A DNA stretch of 64,000 nucleotides. Source: Oscillospiraceae bacterium. GTDB taxonomy: Bacteria; Bacillota; Clostridia; TANB77; CAG-508. Position 1 is the stretch's first letter. Every line of letters begins with the position of its first letter. A model generated the notes under the pieces. The model saw only the letters and a list, made by a program, of their open reading frames with translations, ran no database searches and was not told where the DNA came from. A program made the translations under genes and the position numbers. Positions 32,530 to 41,952 of this stretch are shown in pieces. Where the stretch lies: assembly GCA_009778695.1 (NCBI GenBank), contig WRFS01000004.1, positions 1-64,000 of the forward strand, written 5' to 3'.

Positions 32530-32947
32530 GGTTAGCCCTCCTTGTATGATTTGTTTTGTTGAAAATGATTGTTTTTTCTTGTGCTAGTTTAACTGATTTC
32601 GTATATGCTCGTATTAGCCCGCCTTTGCCTAATTTTGTGCCACCAAAGTATCTTGTAACGATAGCTAGCGTGTTACATAGGTTGTTTTGATTTAGCAAAA
32701 ATAAGATTGGTCGACCAGCAGTGCCACGTGGCTCTTTGTCGTCGCTGTATTTGCTTATTATTTGCCCGTCTTGGTCTTGAATTATGTATGCGTATACATT
32801 GTGTGTTGCTTTTTTGTGCTCTTTTTTGGTCGAATTTATAATATTTACCGCTTCTTGTGGTGAGGTTACTTTGTATATACTTGCAATAAATTTGGATTTC
32901 TTTTCAATTAGTGTGGCTGTGGCGTTGGTGGCGATTGTGTTTGGCAT
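32519..32947 (-). CDS. YigZ/IMPACT-family protein, C-terminally truncated
   Basis: 142 residues. The UPF0029/IMPACT domain is intact (EKKSKFIASIYKVTSPQEAVNIINSTKKEHKKATHNVYAYII, SDDKEPRGTAGRPIL, AIVTRYFGGTKLGKGGLIRAYTKSVKLA). Full-length YigZ proteins are about 200-215 residues and carry a second ferredoxin-like domain (DUF1949) that is missing here; after KSVKLA the sequence turns unrelated and stops inside the alkD-like start. A deletion or fusion of the two genes is the simplest explanation. Function of the family: suspected translation-related regulator. Confidence 0.8.
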   Translation of the reverse strand: MPNTIATNATATLIEKKSKFIASIYKVTSPQEAVNIINSTKKEHKKATHNVYAYIIQDQDGQIISKYSDDKEPRGTAGRPILFLLNQNNLCNTLAIVTRYFGGTKLGKGGLIRAYTKSVKLAQEKTIIFNKTNHTRRANHVL

Positions 32948-32966
32948 GGTGGCGAGGCACCTCCTT

Positions 32967-33161
32967 TTACTCTAATATTTGCTGTACTCTACCTACTATG
33001 CCAGATTCTAGTCTTACTTTAATTCCTCTAGGATGAGTACTACTATTAGTTAAAATATCTTTAACAATTCCTTCAGTTAATTGCCCTGTTTTTTGATGTG
33101 CTTTTTGTACAATCATAACTCTTGTCCCTCTTGGAACATTTTTTCTAATTGTTGGTTCCAT
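32967..33161 (-). CDS. YwbE-family small protein
   Basis: 64 residues, complete for the YwbE/DUF2196 family: 'RKNVPRGTRVMIVQKAHQKTGQLTEGIVKDILTNSSTHPRGIKVRLESGIVGRVQ'. A small beta-barrel protein of unknown function, found widely in Firmicutes and other bacteria. Ribosome binding site GTAGGGAGACAAGTAAT. Confidence 0.9.
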   Translation of the reverse strand: MEPTIRKNVPRGTRVMIVQKAHQKTGQLTEGIVKDILTNSSTHPRGIKVRLESGIVGRVQQILE

Positions 33162-33199
33162 ATTACTTGTCTCCCTACATTAATTTATTATTGAATACT

Positions 33200-33406
33200 T
33201 TATACTTCTTTAAAAATAACTGTTTTTTCTTTTAATGAAATTTTTCCTACTTCATATCCATATTCTTTTAATTCTTTTTTGTATGTCAAAAATGAATGGT
33301 CTATTTCAAAGCCCAGAATATTCTTTACTTCTTCAAAAGTTAATTTGAAGCTCTCTTCTTTTTTATTTTTTTGTATGTACTCCCATAATGGATTGTATTT
33401 ACTCAT
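33200..33406 (-). CDS. Small conserved-looking protein
   Basis: 68 residues: MSKYNPLWEYIQKNKKEESF, 'LTFEEVKNILGFEIDHSFLTYKKELKEYGYEVGKISLKEKTVIF'. The arrangement of helices and the closing beta-hairpin recall small winged-helix-like proteins (DUF7662-like) common in Firmicutes. A good AAGGAGGCACAAAC precedes the start. No functional assignment. Confidence 0.7.
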   Translation of the reverse strand: MSKYNPLWEYIQKNKKEESFKLTFEEVKNILGFEIDHSFLTYKKELKEYGYEVGKISLKEKTVIFKEV

Positions 33407-33436
33407 ATGTTTGTGCCTCCTTAGGACTTATTTATT

Positions 33437-35566
33437 TTACTTACCATTTTCCTCAATTGATTGTTCTATTAACGGAATAATTTCATCAATATCTTGTTCT
33501 TTACTAACAAATACCTTATAATCCCCATTGCATCTATGTCCTACTTTACTTATATCTTTTGTTATATTCTGCTCATCGTTTAATGTTCCTACCTTCATAT
33601 TTATAGTTATTACAATATATTTTTTATATAACTCTATATCAATGATGTTAGTTCTTCCTTTAAACGCAATATAATATTTCTTATAATCAATATCTATATC
33701 TCCTAATTTTAAAACTTCATCCTTTATTTTTAAATATAGTTCTCTAATATTTTCTCCAAAATTATTTAAATGATATTCTTCTGTATATTCTTCTTTTTCA
33801 AGAATAGGAATATATGATCGATCATCTTTGTCCGTTTCACAAATATCTAACATTTTTTCTATCTGTGATATTAAAAATTCTTTTCTTTCTTTTATCTTAT
33901 TTATATCCCATTTTTCACCAGTAACACTATAGTCTGAAACTATCTTTATTGTTGTCTCAAAAGTAGTAAATCCACTCTTTATTTCTCCATTTTTATCTAA
34001 CCCTTTATATGTTTTTATTTTTTCACTAAATCCTTTATTTAAAGCTTCTTTATTTTTTACATCCGATAATAATGCCATATTCCCTAATGTATCCAATACT
34101 TCCTTCCCTTCAGCTTCATTAATATAATCCCAATCCTTTTCTGATTTAAATGCTTTGGGTAATATATGATCCATATGCAATTTATTATCAATATTAATAA
34201 AAGTGGTATTCATATTTTCTCTTAACTCATAATCTAACGATAACATCAATGGCTTTAACCATTTTTCCCAATAAACATATTCCCCATTTAAAGCTTCATA
34301 CACTGCATTTATCATTCTTTTTTCTTGTATCATCCTTTCTAACATTTGCTCTATATCGTTTAGGTCCTTTTTATTAACTATATCTGCAATAACATTAAAT
34401 GACATTTGCTTTATCTGGTTTAATGTTTTTCCAGAAATAAAAGCTATATAGAAAAATCTTCTCAAAATTTCAAATAGTTTTTCTTTATTTTCATAATTTA
34501 TATGGTATACAGATGTTAATGCCGTAGTTATATATGCTCTCCATGGTAAATATAATAAACTATAAATTACATTATTTTCTGATTTTAACACTTCTCTCAT
34601 TGATTCCGCAAAAGTTTTCATGTCAGAAATGATATCTTTTACTTTACCCTTATTAATTATAGCTCGTAATTCATCTGTCATTTGTTTAGTTGGATTAGAT
34701 TTTAATTTATAATACTCATAATTAACCATAAATTCATCTAGTTTAAAATCATATTCATTGGCTATATTTTCAATAGCCATCCAATCTGATTCAAAAGCTT
34801 CTTTCCCATCAACATCTTTTTCATCATATTCCCCTAACATATATGCTTTTATTATATCAGAAGGTGATAAATTCAATCCCCTATCATTCATTACTTGAAA
34901 TAGTTTTATCGCAAACGATTCTTTGTTGCATACTATTTTTATAATATTTACATTATAAAATATGTAATTAACAAATTCTCCTCTTTCATCTTCAGATAAA
35001 CTTAATAATTTATCATAAAAAAATTTAGCAGTATTTTTATATTTATATTCCGGTTCATCCTTTTTTAATTCTTTATCTGTTGGCTTTTCTAAATTGTTAA
35101 AATTGTCGACATTTATAATACAATTTTTAAATGTTGTATTATAATTTTTATATGATTGCAACTGAAGCCTTTCAAAACCATTTTCATTGTTTATTCTACT
35201 TTCTATTGTAGCTTTTCTAACAATTTTCTTCTCGGTTGTCAATTCTACGCTTGCATTTATATTAGGAAAAGATTTAGAAAGAACATTTAACAAAATCATT
35301 AACGTTGTTATTCTTTGTTGCCCATCTATTAAATCGTGATACATTTCTCCGTTATTAACAACTACTATAGAACCTAAAAAATAACAATCATTTCCTTCAC
35401 TTCTTTTATAAAATTCATTATATAAATCTTCCCATAATTCTTCTAAATGTTCATCAATCCAACTATACTGCCTTTGATAGTTTGGTATTCTATAAATTCT
35501 ATCACAACTAAAAATTTCACTTATCGTTAAATTTTGTGGATCAAATGTATCTGAATTGCTTGCCAT
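33437..35566 (-). CDS. GmrSD-like DUF262/HNH protein with DUF5655-like C-terminus
   Basis: 709 residues. N-terminal DUF262 (ParB-like) domain: RIYRIPNYQRQYSWIDEHLEELWEDL, FLGSIVVVNN, HDLIDGQQRITTLMILL with the catalytic-type DGQQR. DUF1524-type HNH near residues 450-510: 'LHMDHILPKAF', then LGNMALLSDVKN and NKGFSEK. The C-terminus (IRELYLKIKDEVLKLGDIDIDYKKYYIAFKG) resembles DUF5655. GmrSD enzymes are type IV restriction nucleases that cut modified (glucosylated) phage DNA. The gene follows hsdR by about 20 bases on the same strand, so it is part of the restriction locus. Confidence 0.88.
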   Translation of the reverse strand: MASNSDTFDPQNLTISEIFSCDRIYRIPNYQRQYSWIDEHLEELWEDLYNEFYKRSEGNDCYFLGSIVVVNNGEMYHDLIDGQQRITTLMILLNVLSKSFPNINASVELTTEKKIVRKATIESRINNENGFERLQLQSYKNYNTTFKNCIINVDNFNNLEKPTDKELKKDEPEYKYKNTAKFFYDKLLSLSEDERGEFVNYIFYNVNIIKIVCNKESFAIKLFQVMNDRGLNLSPSDIIKAYMLGEYDEKDVDGKEAFESDWMAIENIANEYDFKLDEFMVNYEYYKLKSNPTKQMTDELRAIINKGKVKDIISDMKTFAESMREVLKSENNVIYSLLYLPWRAYITTALTSVYHINYENKEKLFEILRRFFYIAFISGKTLNQIKQMSFNVIADIVNKKDLNDIEQMLERMIQEKRMINAVYEALNGEYVYWEKWLKPLMLSLDYELRENMNTTFINIDNKLHMDHILPKAFKSEKDWDYINEAEGKEVLDTLGNMALLSDVKNKEALNKGFSEKIKTYKGLDKNGEIKSGFTTFETTIKIVSDYSVTGEKWDINKIKERKEFLISQIEKMLDICETDKDDRSYIPILEKEEYTEEYHLNNFGENIRELYLKIKDEVLKLGDIDIDYKKYYIAFKGRTNIIDIELYKKYIVITINMKVGTLNDEQNITKDISKVGHRCNGDYKVFVSKEQDIDEIIPLIEQSIEENGK

Positions 35567-35587
35567 AAATATTCCTCCTAATTTATT

Positions 35588-38500
35588 CTACCCTACACAT
35601 TTTCTTGCATTTTCATTTATTTCTTCAATATCTTTTTTTATTGCCATAAATGTATTTATGTCATCTTCAAACACATCTGCTGGCGATCCTAACACATTAA
35701 ATGGCTGCTCCATCAACTCTTCCATAGATATAATACCATTTTTACTCACATATTCTATAAGCAATTTTACAAACTCAATTTGCTTTGTATTTAATCTATT
35801 ATCATTTATATATTTCGCAAATATTGAATTTGCAGTTTGTTTATCAAGTCCAACAATCTGCCTAACTACTTCTATAACACTTGTACTGCCAAAGGTGTTA
35901 TTAAAATCTTCTTTACTACCTAATTCTTCAAATAATATTCTTTCTATATCTCGTTTTTCTGATTTTGTTAGTTTTTTATTTTCTCTTATTTTAGTAATTG
36001 TTAGATTTTCCATATTACTTTCAAAATATTTTCTTACCTTTTTTCTATAATCAGAAAAATCATAAGATTTTGGCTTATATTCTTCTTTCTCGTCCATTAC
36101 AGTTACTGCTATCGTATCTGTAAAGTCTGTGTACATAGCCTTTCTGCCTTCATCTTCTATAAACTGTATTAGACTTCTAAGTTCTAAACGTGCTTTTTCT
36201 ATTTCAAAGAAACTTGATTCTATCCAATACCCCACTTCACAAGCTTTCATAATTAATTCAGATTTTTCTTTTATTTGTGGTACTGTTCCAATTTTTTTAA
36301 GTTGTTCTACAAGAGATGCTATTCCTCTTGCCTGCATATTTATTGTGAATCTTTTAATTTTTCTCGTCTGTAATGAAAATACTAAACTATCAAATCTTTT
36401 AGCAAACTCATCCGGTTCATTTGAGATAAATAATGGTGTTAAGTTTTCTTTAATTTCAGATTTTGATATTTCTGTTATAGTGTTCCAATTATCTGAAATT
36501 TTATATTTTTCTATATATTCTTTTTTAGCTTTAACAGCAAAACTTTCTGTGTTCAATTCATTAACTGCATCTATGAATTCTTGAATTAACTTTTTTCTAT
36601 ATTCTAAAAATTGTTCATTTGATTGATATTCCAGACTTTGTAATTCTATAATCAAATCTAATTTATAATTATATATTTTCTCCGTTAAACTTTCTAATAA
36701 TCCTGTTTCAATTCCTTTTTCATTTTCCGCAAAAAATTCAAAGTTTTTACAGCAATCAAAAATATAGAAACCCGTTTTGTCTTTTCCTAATCCATATAAA
36801 TCTGGACATAATCTTGTTCCTCTGCCTATCATTTGCCAAAACTTTATTTTAGATTTTATCGGTTTAAAAAACACTAAGTTTACAACCTCTGGCACATCAA
36901 TTCCTGTATCGAGCATATCTACTGAAATTGCTATCTGTGGAAATTTAGAAGTAATTTGAAAGTCTTCTATTAAGCTACTGGCATATTTAACTTTATTATC
37001 TATTAACCCTGCAAATCCGCCCTTATAATGCGGATATAGTTCATCAAATACTCTTACAATTTCTTCTGCATGTTTGTGATTTTTTGCAAATATTATTGTT
37101 TTGCCTAGCTTGTCTCCGCCTTCTACCTTTAACCCTTTTTCCATAACTGATTCTAATATTTTTGCAATAGTATCTCTATTAAACAGCCATGAGTTTATAC
37201 TGTTAGAGCTTAAATTATCTGGCATTTCATCTTCATCTTCAAATAAGTTTTCATATTCTTCTTTTTCTTCATCTGGTAGTTCGCTATAGGTAATTCCTCT
37301 ATCTAAAAAGTCTGTGTTTAGTTTGATAGTATTGTAATCTACTAAATAACCTTCTTTTACCGCTTCATCATATTCGTAGACAAATGTAGGAACGTCATTC
37401 TCTATCTCAAAAAATCTATATGTATTTTTATCTACATCGTTTCTAGGTGTTGCGGTTAGGCCAACTAATAGTCCGTCAAAATATTCAAATATTGCTTGAT
37501 ATTTTTTATAGATGCTTCTATGTGCTTCATCTATTATGATTAAGTCAAAATGTCCTGCACTAAATAATTTATTGCCATCTTTAGCCATTCTGCCATCAAT
37601 TTCACTCATCATTGTTTGGTAAGTAGAAAATACTATTCTGCTCTCTTCAGGATTATCTTTAGAATTTAATAAATTACAACAAGACATGTCTAGTAATAGT
37701 TTAACAAAATTCTTTTTAGCTTGCTTTACAAGTTCAATTCTATCTGCTAAAAATAATACGTTTTTTATCCAATTATTGTTTGTTAATACATCTACTAAGG
37801 AAATAGCTGTTCTTGTTTTTCCTGTTCCTGTTGCCATAACAAGTAAAGCCTTTCTATGTCCACTTTCAAATGCTTCACATACACTTTTTATCGCCTGTTG
37901 CTGATATGGTCTATTTGTAATATTTTCATTAATATATATTGATTTTAAGCTTCCCAGTGTATTTCTTCTATTTATTAAAGTTTGTAATTCAGATTGTGAA
38001 TAAAAACCTGATACAGTTCGTGGCGGATATTTTGTATCATCCCACATGTGTACGGTTCTTCCATTTGTATAATAAATTATAGGTCTTTGTGCAAATTGTT
38101 TTTCTAAACAATCTGCATATAGTTTTACTTGTTGCTTTCCAATTTTAGGGTCTACACTTGTTCTTTTGGCTTCCACAACCGCAAGTGGTTTTCCATCGTT
38201 GCCAAATAACACATAGTCTGCAAATCCTTTTTCTTCATTGTTTGGCATGCCTTGCAATTCTAATTCTTCTGTGATGTTTTTATCAAAATCCCAGCCTGCA
38301 AGTTTTAAGTCTAAGTCTATATACTGCTTTCTCGTTTGTTGTTCTGATATTGGTAATTCTTTATATAGCTCTTCTACATAGTTTTTATCGTAACGCTGAG
38401 CAAGCCATTTCATAAAGTCATGTAAGTATTTTAATGTGAGTATTGCTTCTTCTTTGCTGACTTTTTTATTATTATGTACTGCAAAGTTACCAAGTTTTAT

Positions 38501-38764
38501 GATATATGTAATTTCTGTAAATATGTCTTTGTCTATTATGTTTTTAAATGAAATATCATGAACTAAACTAGATAGTGCATTTTGGTATGGCATGCTTAAC
38601 TTATTATCATTTTCGTATATCCATTTAACTGCTATTTCTAATGCTCTTCTAGACAGAATAGCACATGATACAGGGCTTGTCTGCATACTTTTTTCCGCTT
38701 CAATTGTTGGCTCAGTGAAACTTTCAAATATATTATTATTTTTTAAAAATTCAAAATTTGACAT
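35588..38764 (-). CDS. hsdR: Type I restriction enzyme R subunit
   Basis: 1058 residues. ATP-driven translocase and nuclease of a type I system. DUF4145 at residues about 20-120 (SCAILSRRALEIAVKWIYE), PD-(D/E)XK nuclease (KGFADYVLFGNDGKPLAVVEAKRTS), helicase motif I ATGTGKTRTAISLVD, motif II DEAHRS (DLIIIDEAHRSIYKKY), LVGLTATPRND, motif VI region WQMIGRGTRLCPDL. The C-terminal region includes the EcoEI-R-like domain. It lies between hsdS (upstream, 10-base gap) and the DUF262 gene. Confidence 0.97.
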   Translation of the reverse strand: MSNFEFLKNNNIFESFTEPTIEAEKSMQTSPVSCAILSRRALEIAVKWIYENDNKLSMPYQNALSSLVHDISFKNIIDKDIFTEITYIIKLGNFAVHNNKKVSKEEAILTLKYLHDFMKWLAQRYDKNYVEELYKELPISEQQTRKQYIDLDLKLAGWDFDKNITEELELQGMPNNEEKGFADYVLFGNDGKPLAVVEAKRTSVDPKIGKQQVKLYADCLEKQFAQRPIIYYTNGRTVHMWDDTKYPPRTVSGFYSQSELQTLINRRNTLGSLKSIYINENITNRPYQQQAIKSVCEAFESGHRKALLVMATGTGKTRTAISLVDVLTNNNWIKNVLFLADRIELVKQAKKNFVKLLLDMSCCNLLNSKDNPEESRIVFSTYQTMMSEIDGRMAKDGNKLFSAGHFDLIIIDEAHRSIYKKYQAIFEYFDGLLVGLTATPRNDVDKNTYRFFEIENDVPTFVYEYDEAVKEGYLVDYNTIKLNTDFLDRGITYSELPDEEKEEYENLFEDEDEMPDNLSSNSINSWLFNRDTIAKILESVMEKGLKVEGGDKLGKTIIFAKNHKHAEEIVRVFDELYPHYKGGFAGLIDNKVKYASSLIEDFQITSKFPQIAISVDMLDTGIDVPEVVNLVFFKPIKSKIKFWQMIGRGTRLCPDLYGLGKDKTGFYIFDCCKNFEFFAENEKGIETGLLESLTEKIYNYKLDLIIELQSLEYQSNEQFLEYRKKLIQEFIDAVNELNTESFAVKAKKEYIEKYKISDNWNTITEISKSEIKENLTPLFISNEPDEFAKRFDSLVFSLQTRKIKRFTINMQARGIASLVEQLKKIGTVPQIKEKSELIMKACEVGYWIESSFFEIEKARLELRSLIQFIEDEGRKAMYTDFTDTIAVTVMDEKEEYKPKSYDFSDYRKKVRKYFESNMENLTITKIRENKKLTKSEKRDIERILFEELGSKEDFNNTFGSTSVIEVVRQIVGLDKQTANSIFAKYINDNRLNTKQIEFVKLLIEYVSKNGIISMEELMEQPFNVLGSPADVFEDDINTFMAIKKDIEEINENARKCVG

Positions 38765-38774
38765 CTATTTTCCC

Positions 38775-40367
38775 CTATATTGTTTCGTTTTTGTGATATT
38801 TTATTATATCTTCATCTTTTATCTTAGAAAAATTTTTCTTCCTAGGTGAAACGTACCATGGCGTATTTTTATTATGTGTTAAATCAACTAATTGGCTTGC
38901 TGTCATATCTCCATATTTTTCTATGGTTTTATCTATTATATTAATTTTATTTGAACCATCTTCTGTCGCCATTATTCGTTTTTTTATTGATGATGCTAAC
39001 TTTTGCGATACTGAAAGTTCTTTTTTATCATCTGATTTTTCTTTACCTCTACTTTTATATCTTTCATTTACAGTCTGTACTACTGGCCCATATCTAAAAG
39101 CATATATATCGTCTGAAAATAGTTTCGCATTATGCTTTACCAAGTACTCCGCATAACAAAAATATGCTAATTTTTCCAGCTTTAAATGTGTGCATATAAC
39201 TTTGCTTAGAATATATTTAGCTATATCTATACCTTCTAATCCTATAAATATTACTTCTTCTTGTGTCTCTTTTTCTATACCAAAGTATTTATTCATTAAT
39301 GCACCTTGGCATTTTTTTAGTTTTTCCAGCGATGATTTCAGGTTGGTTTTTAGCTTGTCGATGTGTTGTACAAACGAAGCAAATTCATTTTGTAATTTTA
39401 TTGGTGGAATAATAATATTAATATCCTGTAACTCTTGTGCATTTATATTAGCTTGTCCTATAATTGATTTGCACATATTTTGTAATGTAGTTTTTCCATA
39501 TTTAGAATTTAAAACTGCTGATAAGTATTCTGGAATAGCTTTATTATTAACTCTAACTCTAATTAAATACCCTGCCATAATCATTTCTGTTTTTTCTTTG
39601 AATACACATGTTTTCCCAACCAATTCTTTACTATTAGTTCTATTAAATAATATGTCTCCTTCTCTTACTACATATTTTTCAAATTCATTATCCGCTATAT
39701 TTATATATTTTATATCTGTTAAATCTAATTTTCCATCATAAGTTATGTTATTCATTCTCAAGTAAATATACTTCCCATGTTCTGTTGACTTTGCACTCGT
39801 TCCGTATTTCACATCTCTTACCACATCTCTAATAGTACCAGCTTCAAACCCTCTACTATTTTTGGCAATATCACCGAACATCTCAACAAATCGAGCTTTA
39901 ACTAGCTCGTCTAAGTTATTTAATTGTTTTTGTTTGATTTCTATAATATTTTGCATTTTATCTAATATATTTACAACTTTTATCTGTTCTTTTATATTTA
40001 TATTTGGAATCTTAATATCTGTTAAATTATTTAATTTAATATATTTTATCACTCCACCAATAGCCTGTTGTCTTAATTTATCTATTTTATTTTCTAAAAA
40101 GTAAAATAAATATTTGTTGGAAAGTTTATCTGTGTTATTACTTTCAATTATATAAGTCCTTTGATATGCATCAAATCTTCCATTATAATATTTTACATTT
40201 AAATCTCCATTCCCTGCTACTAATACACATTCACAATCATATGAATATGCGTCTATTTTCAATGGTTCTTTTGAACATGTAAAAAATAAATACTTTCCAT
40301 TTTCGCTTGAAGCATTTGCATCTAATTTTCCTGTTTTTATTGTTACTAATTTGCCTAGTTTACTCAT
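38775..40367 (-). CDS. hsdS: Type I specificity subunit HsdS fused to a Panacea (SocA-like) domain
   Basis: 530 residues. Two target-recognition domains (about 1-150 and 175-350) each end in the conserved helix (KLNNLTDIKIPNINIKEQIKVVNILDKMQNIIEIKQKQL; INAQELQDINIIIPPIKLQNEFASFVQHIDKLKTNLKSSLEKL) that sets methylation specificity. After residue about 380 the protein continues with a Panacea/DUF4065-like domain: 'HLKLEKLAYFCYAEYLVKHNAKLFSDDIYAFRYGPVVQTVNERYKS' and TASQLVDLTHNKNTPWY. Panacea domains act as antitoxins that neutralise diverse toxins. Such a fusion to HsdS is unusual. It overlaps the hsdM stop (TAATG). Confidence 0.88.
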   Translation of the reverse strand: MSKLGKLVTIKTGKLDANASSENGKYLFFTCSKEPLKIDAYSYDCECVLVAGNGDLNVKYYNGRFDAYQRTYIIESNNTDKLSNKYLFYFLENKIDKLRQQAIGGVIKYIKLNNLTDIKIPNINIKEQIKVVNILDKMQNIIEIKQKQLNNLDELVKARFVEMFGDIAKNSRGFEAGTIRDVVRDVKYGTSAKSTEHGKYIYLRMNNITYDGKLDLTDIKYINIADNEFEKYVVREGDILFNRTNSKELVGKTCVFKEKTEMIMAGYLIRVRVNNKAIPEYLSAVLNSKYGKTTLQNMCKSIIGQANINAQELQDINIIIPPIKLQNEFASFVQHIDKLKTNLKSSLEKLKKCQGALMNKYFGIEKETQEEVIFIGLEGIDIAKYILSKVICTHLKLEKLAYFCYAEYLVKHNAKLFSDDIYAFRYGPVVQTVNERYKSRGKEKSDDKKELSVSQKLASSIKKRIMATEDGSNKINIIDKTIEKYGDMTASQLVDLTHNKNTPWYVSPRKKNFSKIKDEDIIKYHKNETI

Positions 40368-41816
40368 TACAAAATCCCATCCAATTCTTTTAATTTTTGT
40401 TGAAGTTCGCTTTCTAAATCTATAATTTCTTTGTAAATTTCCTTTGTATCTCTGTATTCTACTACTTCATGCTTAATTTCTTTATACTTATTTATAGACA
40501 AATCGTAATCGTTTTTTACAATCTCATCCTTATTTACAAAAAATGACTTGTCCGTTCTCTTTCTTTTTAATTCTTTTCCTAAATCGTTATATCTTTTTAT
40601 AATATTTGGTATATCATTTTCCTTAATTGGATTTCTTTGATCGTCCAAACTAAATCCATCAGCTGTCATGTCATAAAACCACACTTTATCCGTTGCTCCA
40701 ACTGTGGTTTTAGTAAATATTATTATAGCCGTAGAAACACCTGCATATGGCTTGAATACACCGCTTGGCATGCTTATTATCGCCTTCTAATTTATTATTT
40801 TCTATAATCTCTTTTTTAATAGCTTTATGTGCATTAGAACTGCCAAATAATACTCCGTCCGGCACTATTGAAGCACATCTTCCACCTGTTATTAATATTC
40901 TTAAAAATAGAGCTAAAAATAATAATTCTGTCTTTTTAGTTTTCGTAATTGCTAATAAATCTTTTGAAATTCTCTCATCATCTATTGAACCCTTAAATGG
41001 TGGGTTTGCCAATACCAATGTATATTTACTTCTTTCTTCGTTATCTTCTGAAAGTGAATCTTTATATAATATATTTGGATTTTCTATACCATGTTGCATT
41101 AAGTTCATTGCACCGATTCTAAGCATAGTTCTGTCCATGTCAAAACCATAAAACATTGTATTGTTAAAATGCTCTCTTTTATTTATATCATTAAATAAAG
41201 ATTTGTTATTATCTCTTAAGTATTCCCCTGCTCCTACCAAAAATCCTGAACTTCCACAGGCAGGGTCCACTATAACATCATTCGACGTTGGTTTCATTAA
41301 TTCTACCATCATTTTTATTATGTGCCTTGGTGTTCTAAATTGACCATTTTTACCTGCCGTACTTAATTTAGAAAGCAAGTATTCGTATACATCTCCCTTT
41401 GTGTCTCTATCTCTCATCTTTATGTTATCCATTGCGGTAACAATTCTTTGCAATATAATTGGTGTAGGAATAATGAATATTGCATCCTCCATATATTTTG
41501 CATATGTAGAATTCTTATCTGTATGTAAGTTCTTTATAAACGGAAATACTTCTGACTGTACTGTTTTATACATTTTCGAAGCTTCAAAATCTTTGAAAAT
41601 TCCCCATCTGCAATTTTGATGCTTTTTATCAAATATTCTTTTAGTTTTTATTCCTAAAAGTAAGTCATTCTTTTCCCTTGCATTTTCTATTTCATCTAAA
41701 TCTTTTATAAATAATAAATATGTTATTTGCTCAATAACAGTTAAAGGATTTGTTACTCCTCCAGTCCAAAATGTTTCCCATATTCTATCTATTTTAGCTT
41801 TAGTATCCGTATCCAC
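40367..41816 (-). pseudogene. hsdM: Type I methyltransferase subunit HsdM, one-base frameshift
   Basis: N-terminal frame 40710-41816 (368 residues): helical HsdM_N domain, then the N6-adenine methyltransferase with AdoMet motif DPACGSSGFLVGAGEYL and catalytic NPPF (LVLANPPFKGS). It runs to IIENNKLEG and then into a wrong frame. The remainder (40367-40771) starts with MPSGVFKPYAGVSTAIIIFTK and carries the C-terminal part. At 40781-40784 the minus strand reads GAAGGCGATAATAAGC; removal of one G gives E-A-I-I-S-M-P-S-G-V, the family sequence. So one inserted base at 40783/40784 splits the gene. If real, the locus cannot methylate unless suppressed, which would make an active HsdR dangerous; error or phase change are alternatives. 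Confidence 0.85.
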
Positions 41817-41861
41817 TTATTATTACCTCTTCTTTTTTATATTTATATCACAAATTCGACG

Positions 41862-41900
41862 TTTTTCATAGTATTTTTACAAAAAAATACTATGAAAAAA
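41862..41900 (-). terminator. Hairpin terminator between HEPN-like gene and hsdM
   Basis: CATAGTATTTTT / AAAAAAATACTATG stem with flanking T- and A-runs, functional in both directions in principle. It separates the upstream membrane/HEPN operon from the restriction locus. Confidence 0.8.
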
Positions 41901-41952
41901 GATAAAGCAATATTATCAATTTATCTTACAATCATACAAAATTATAATTTAT

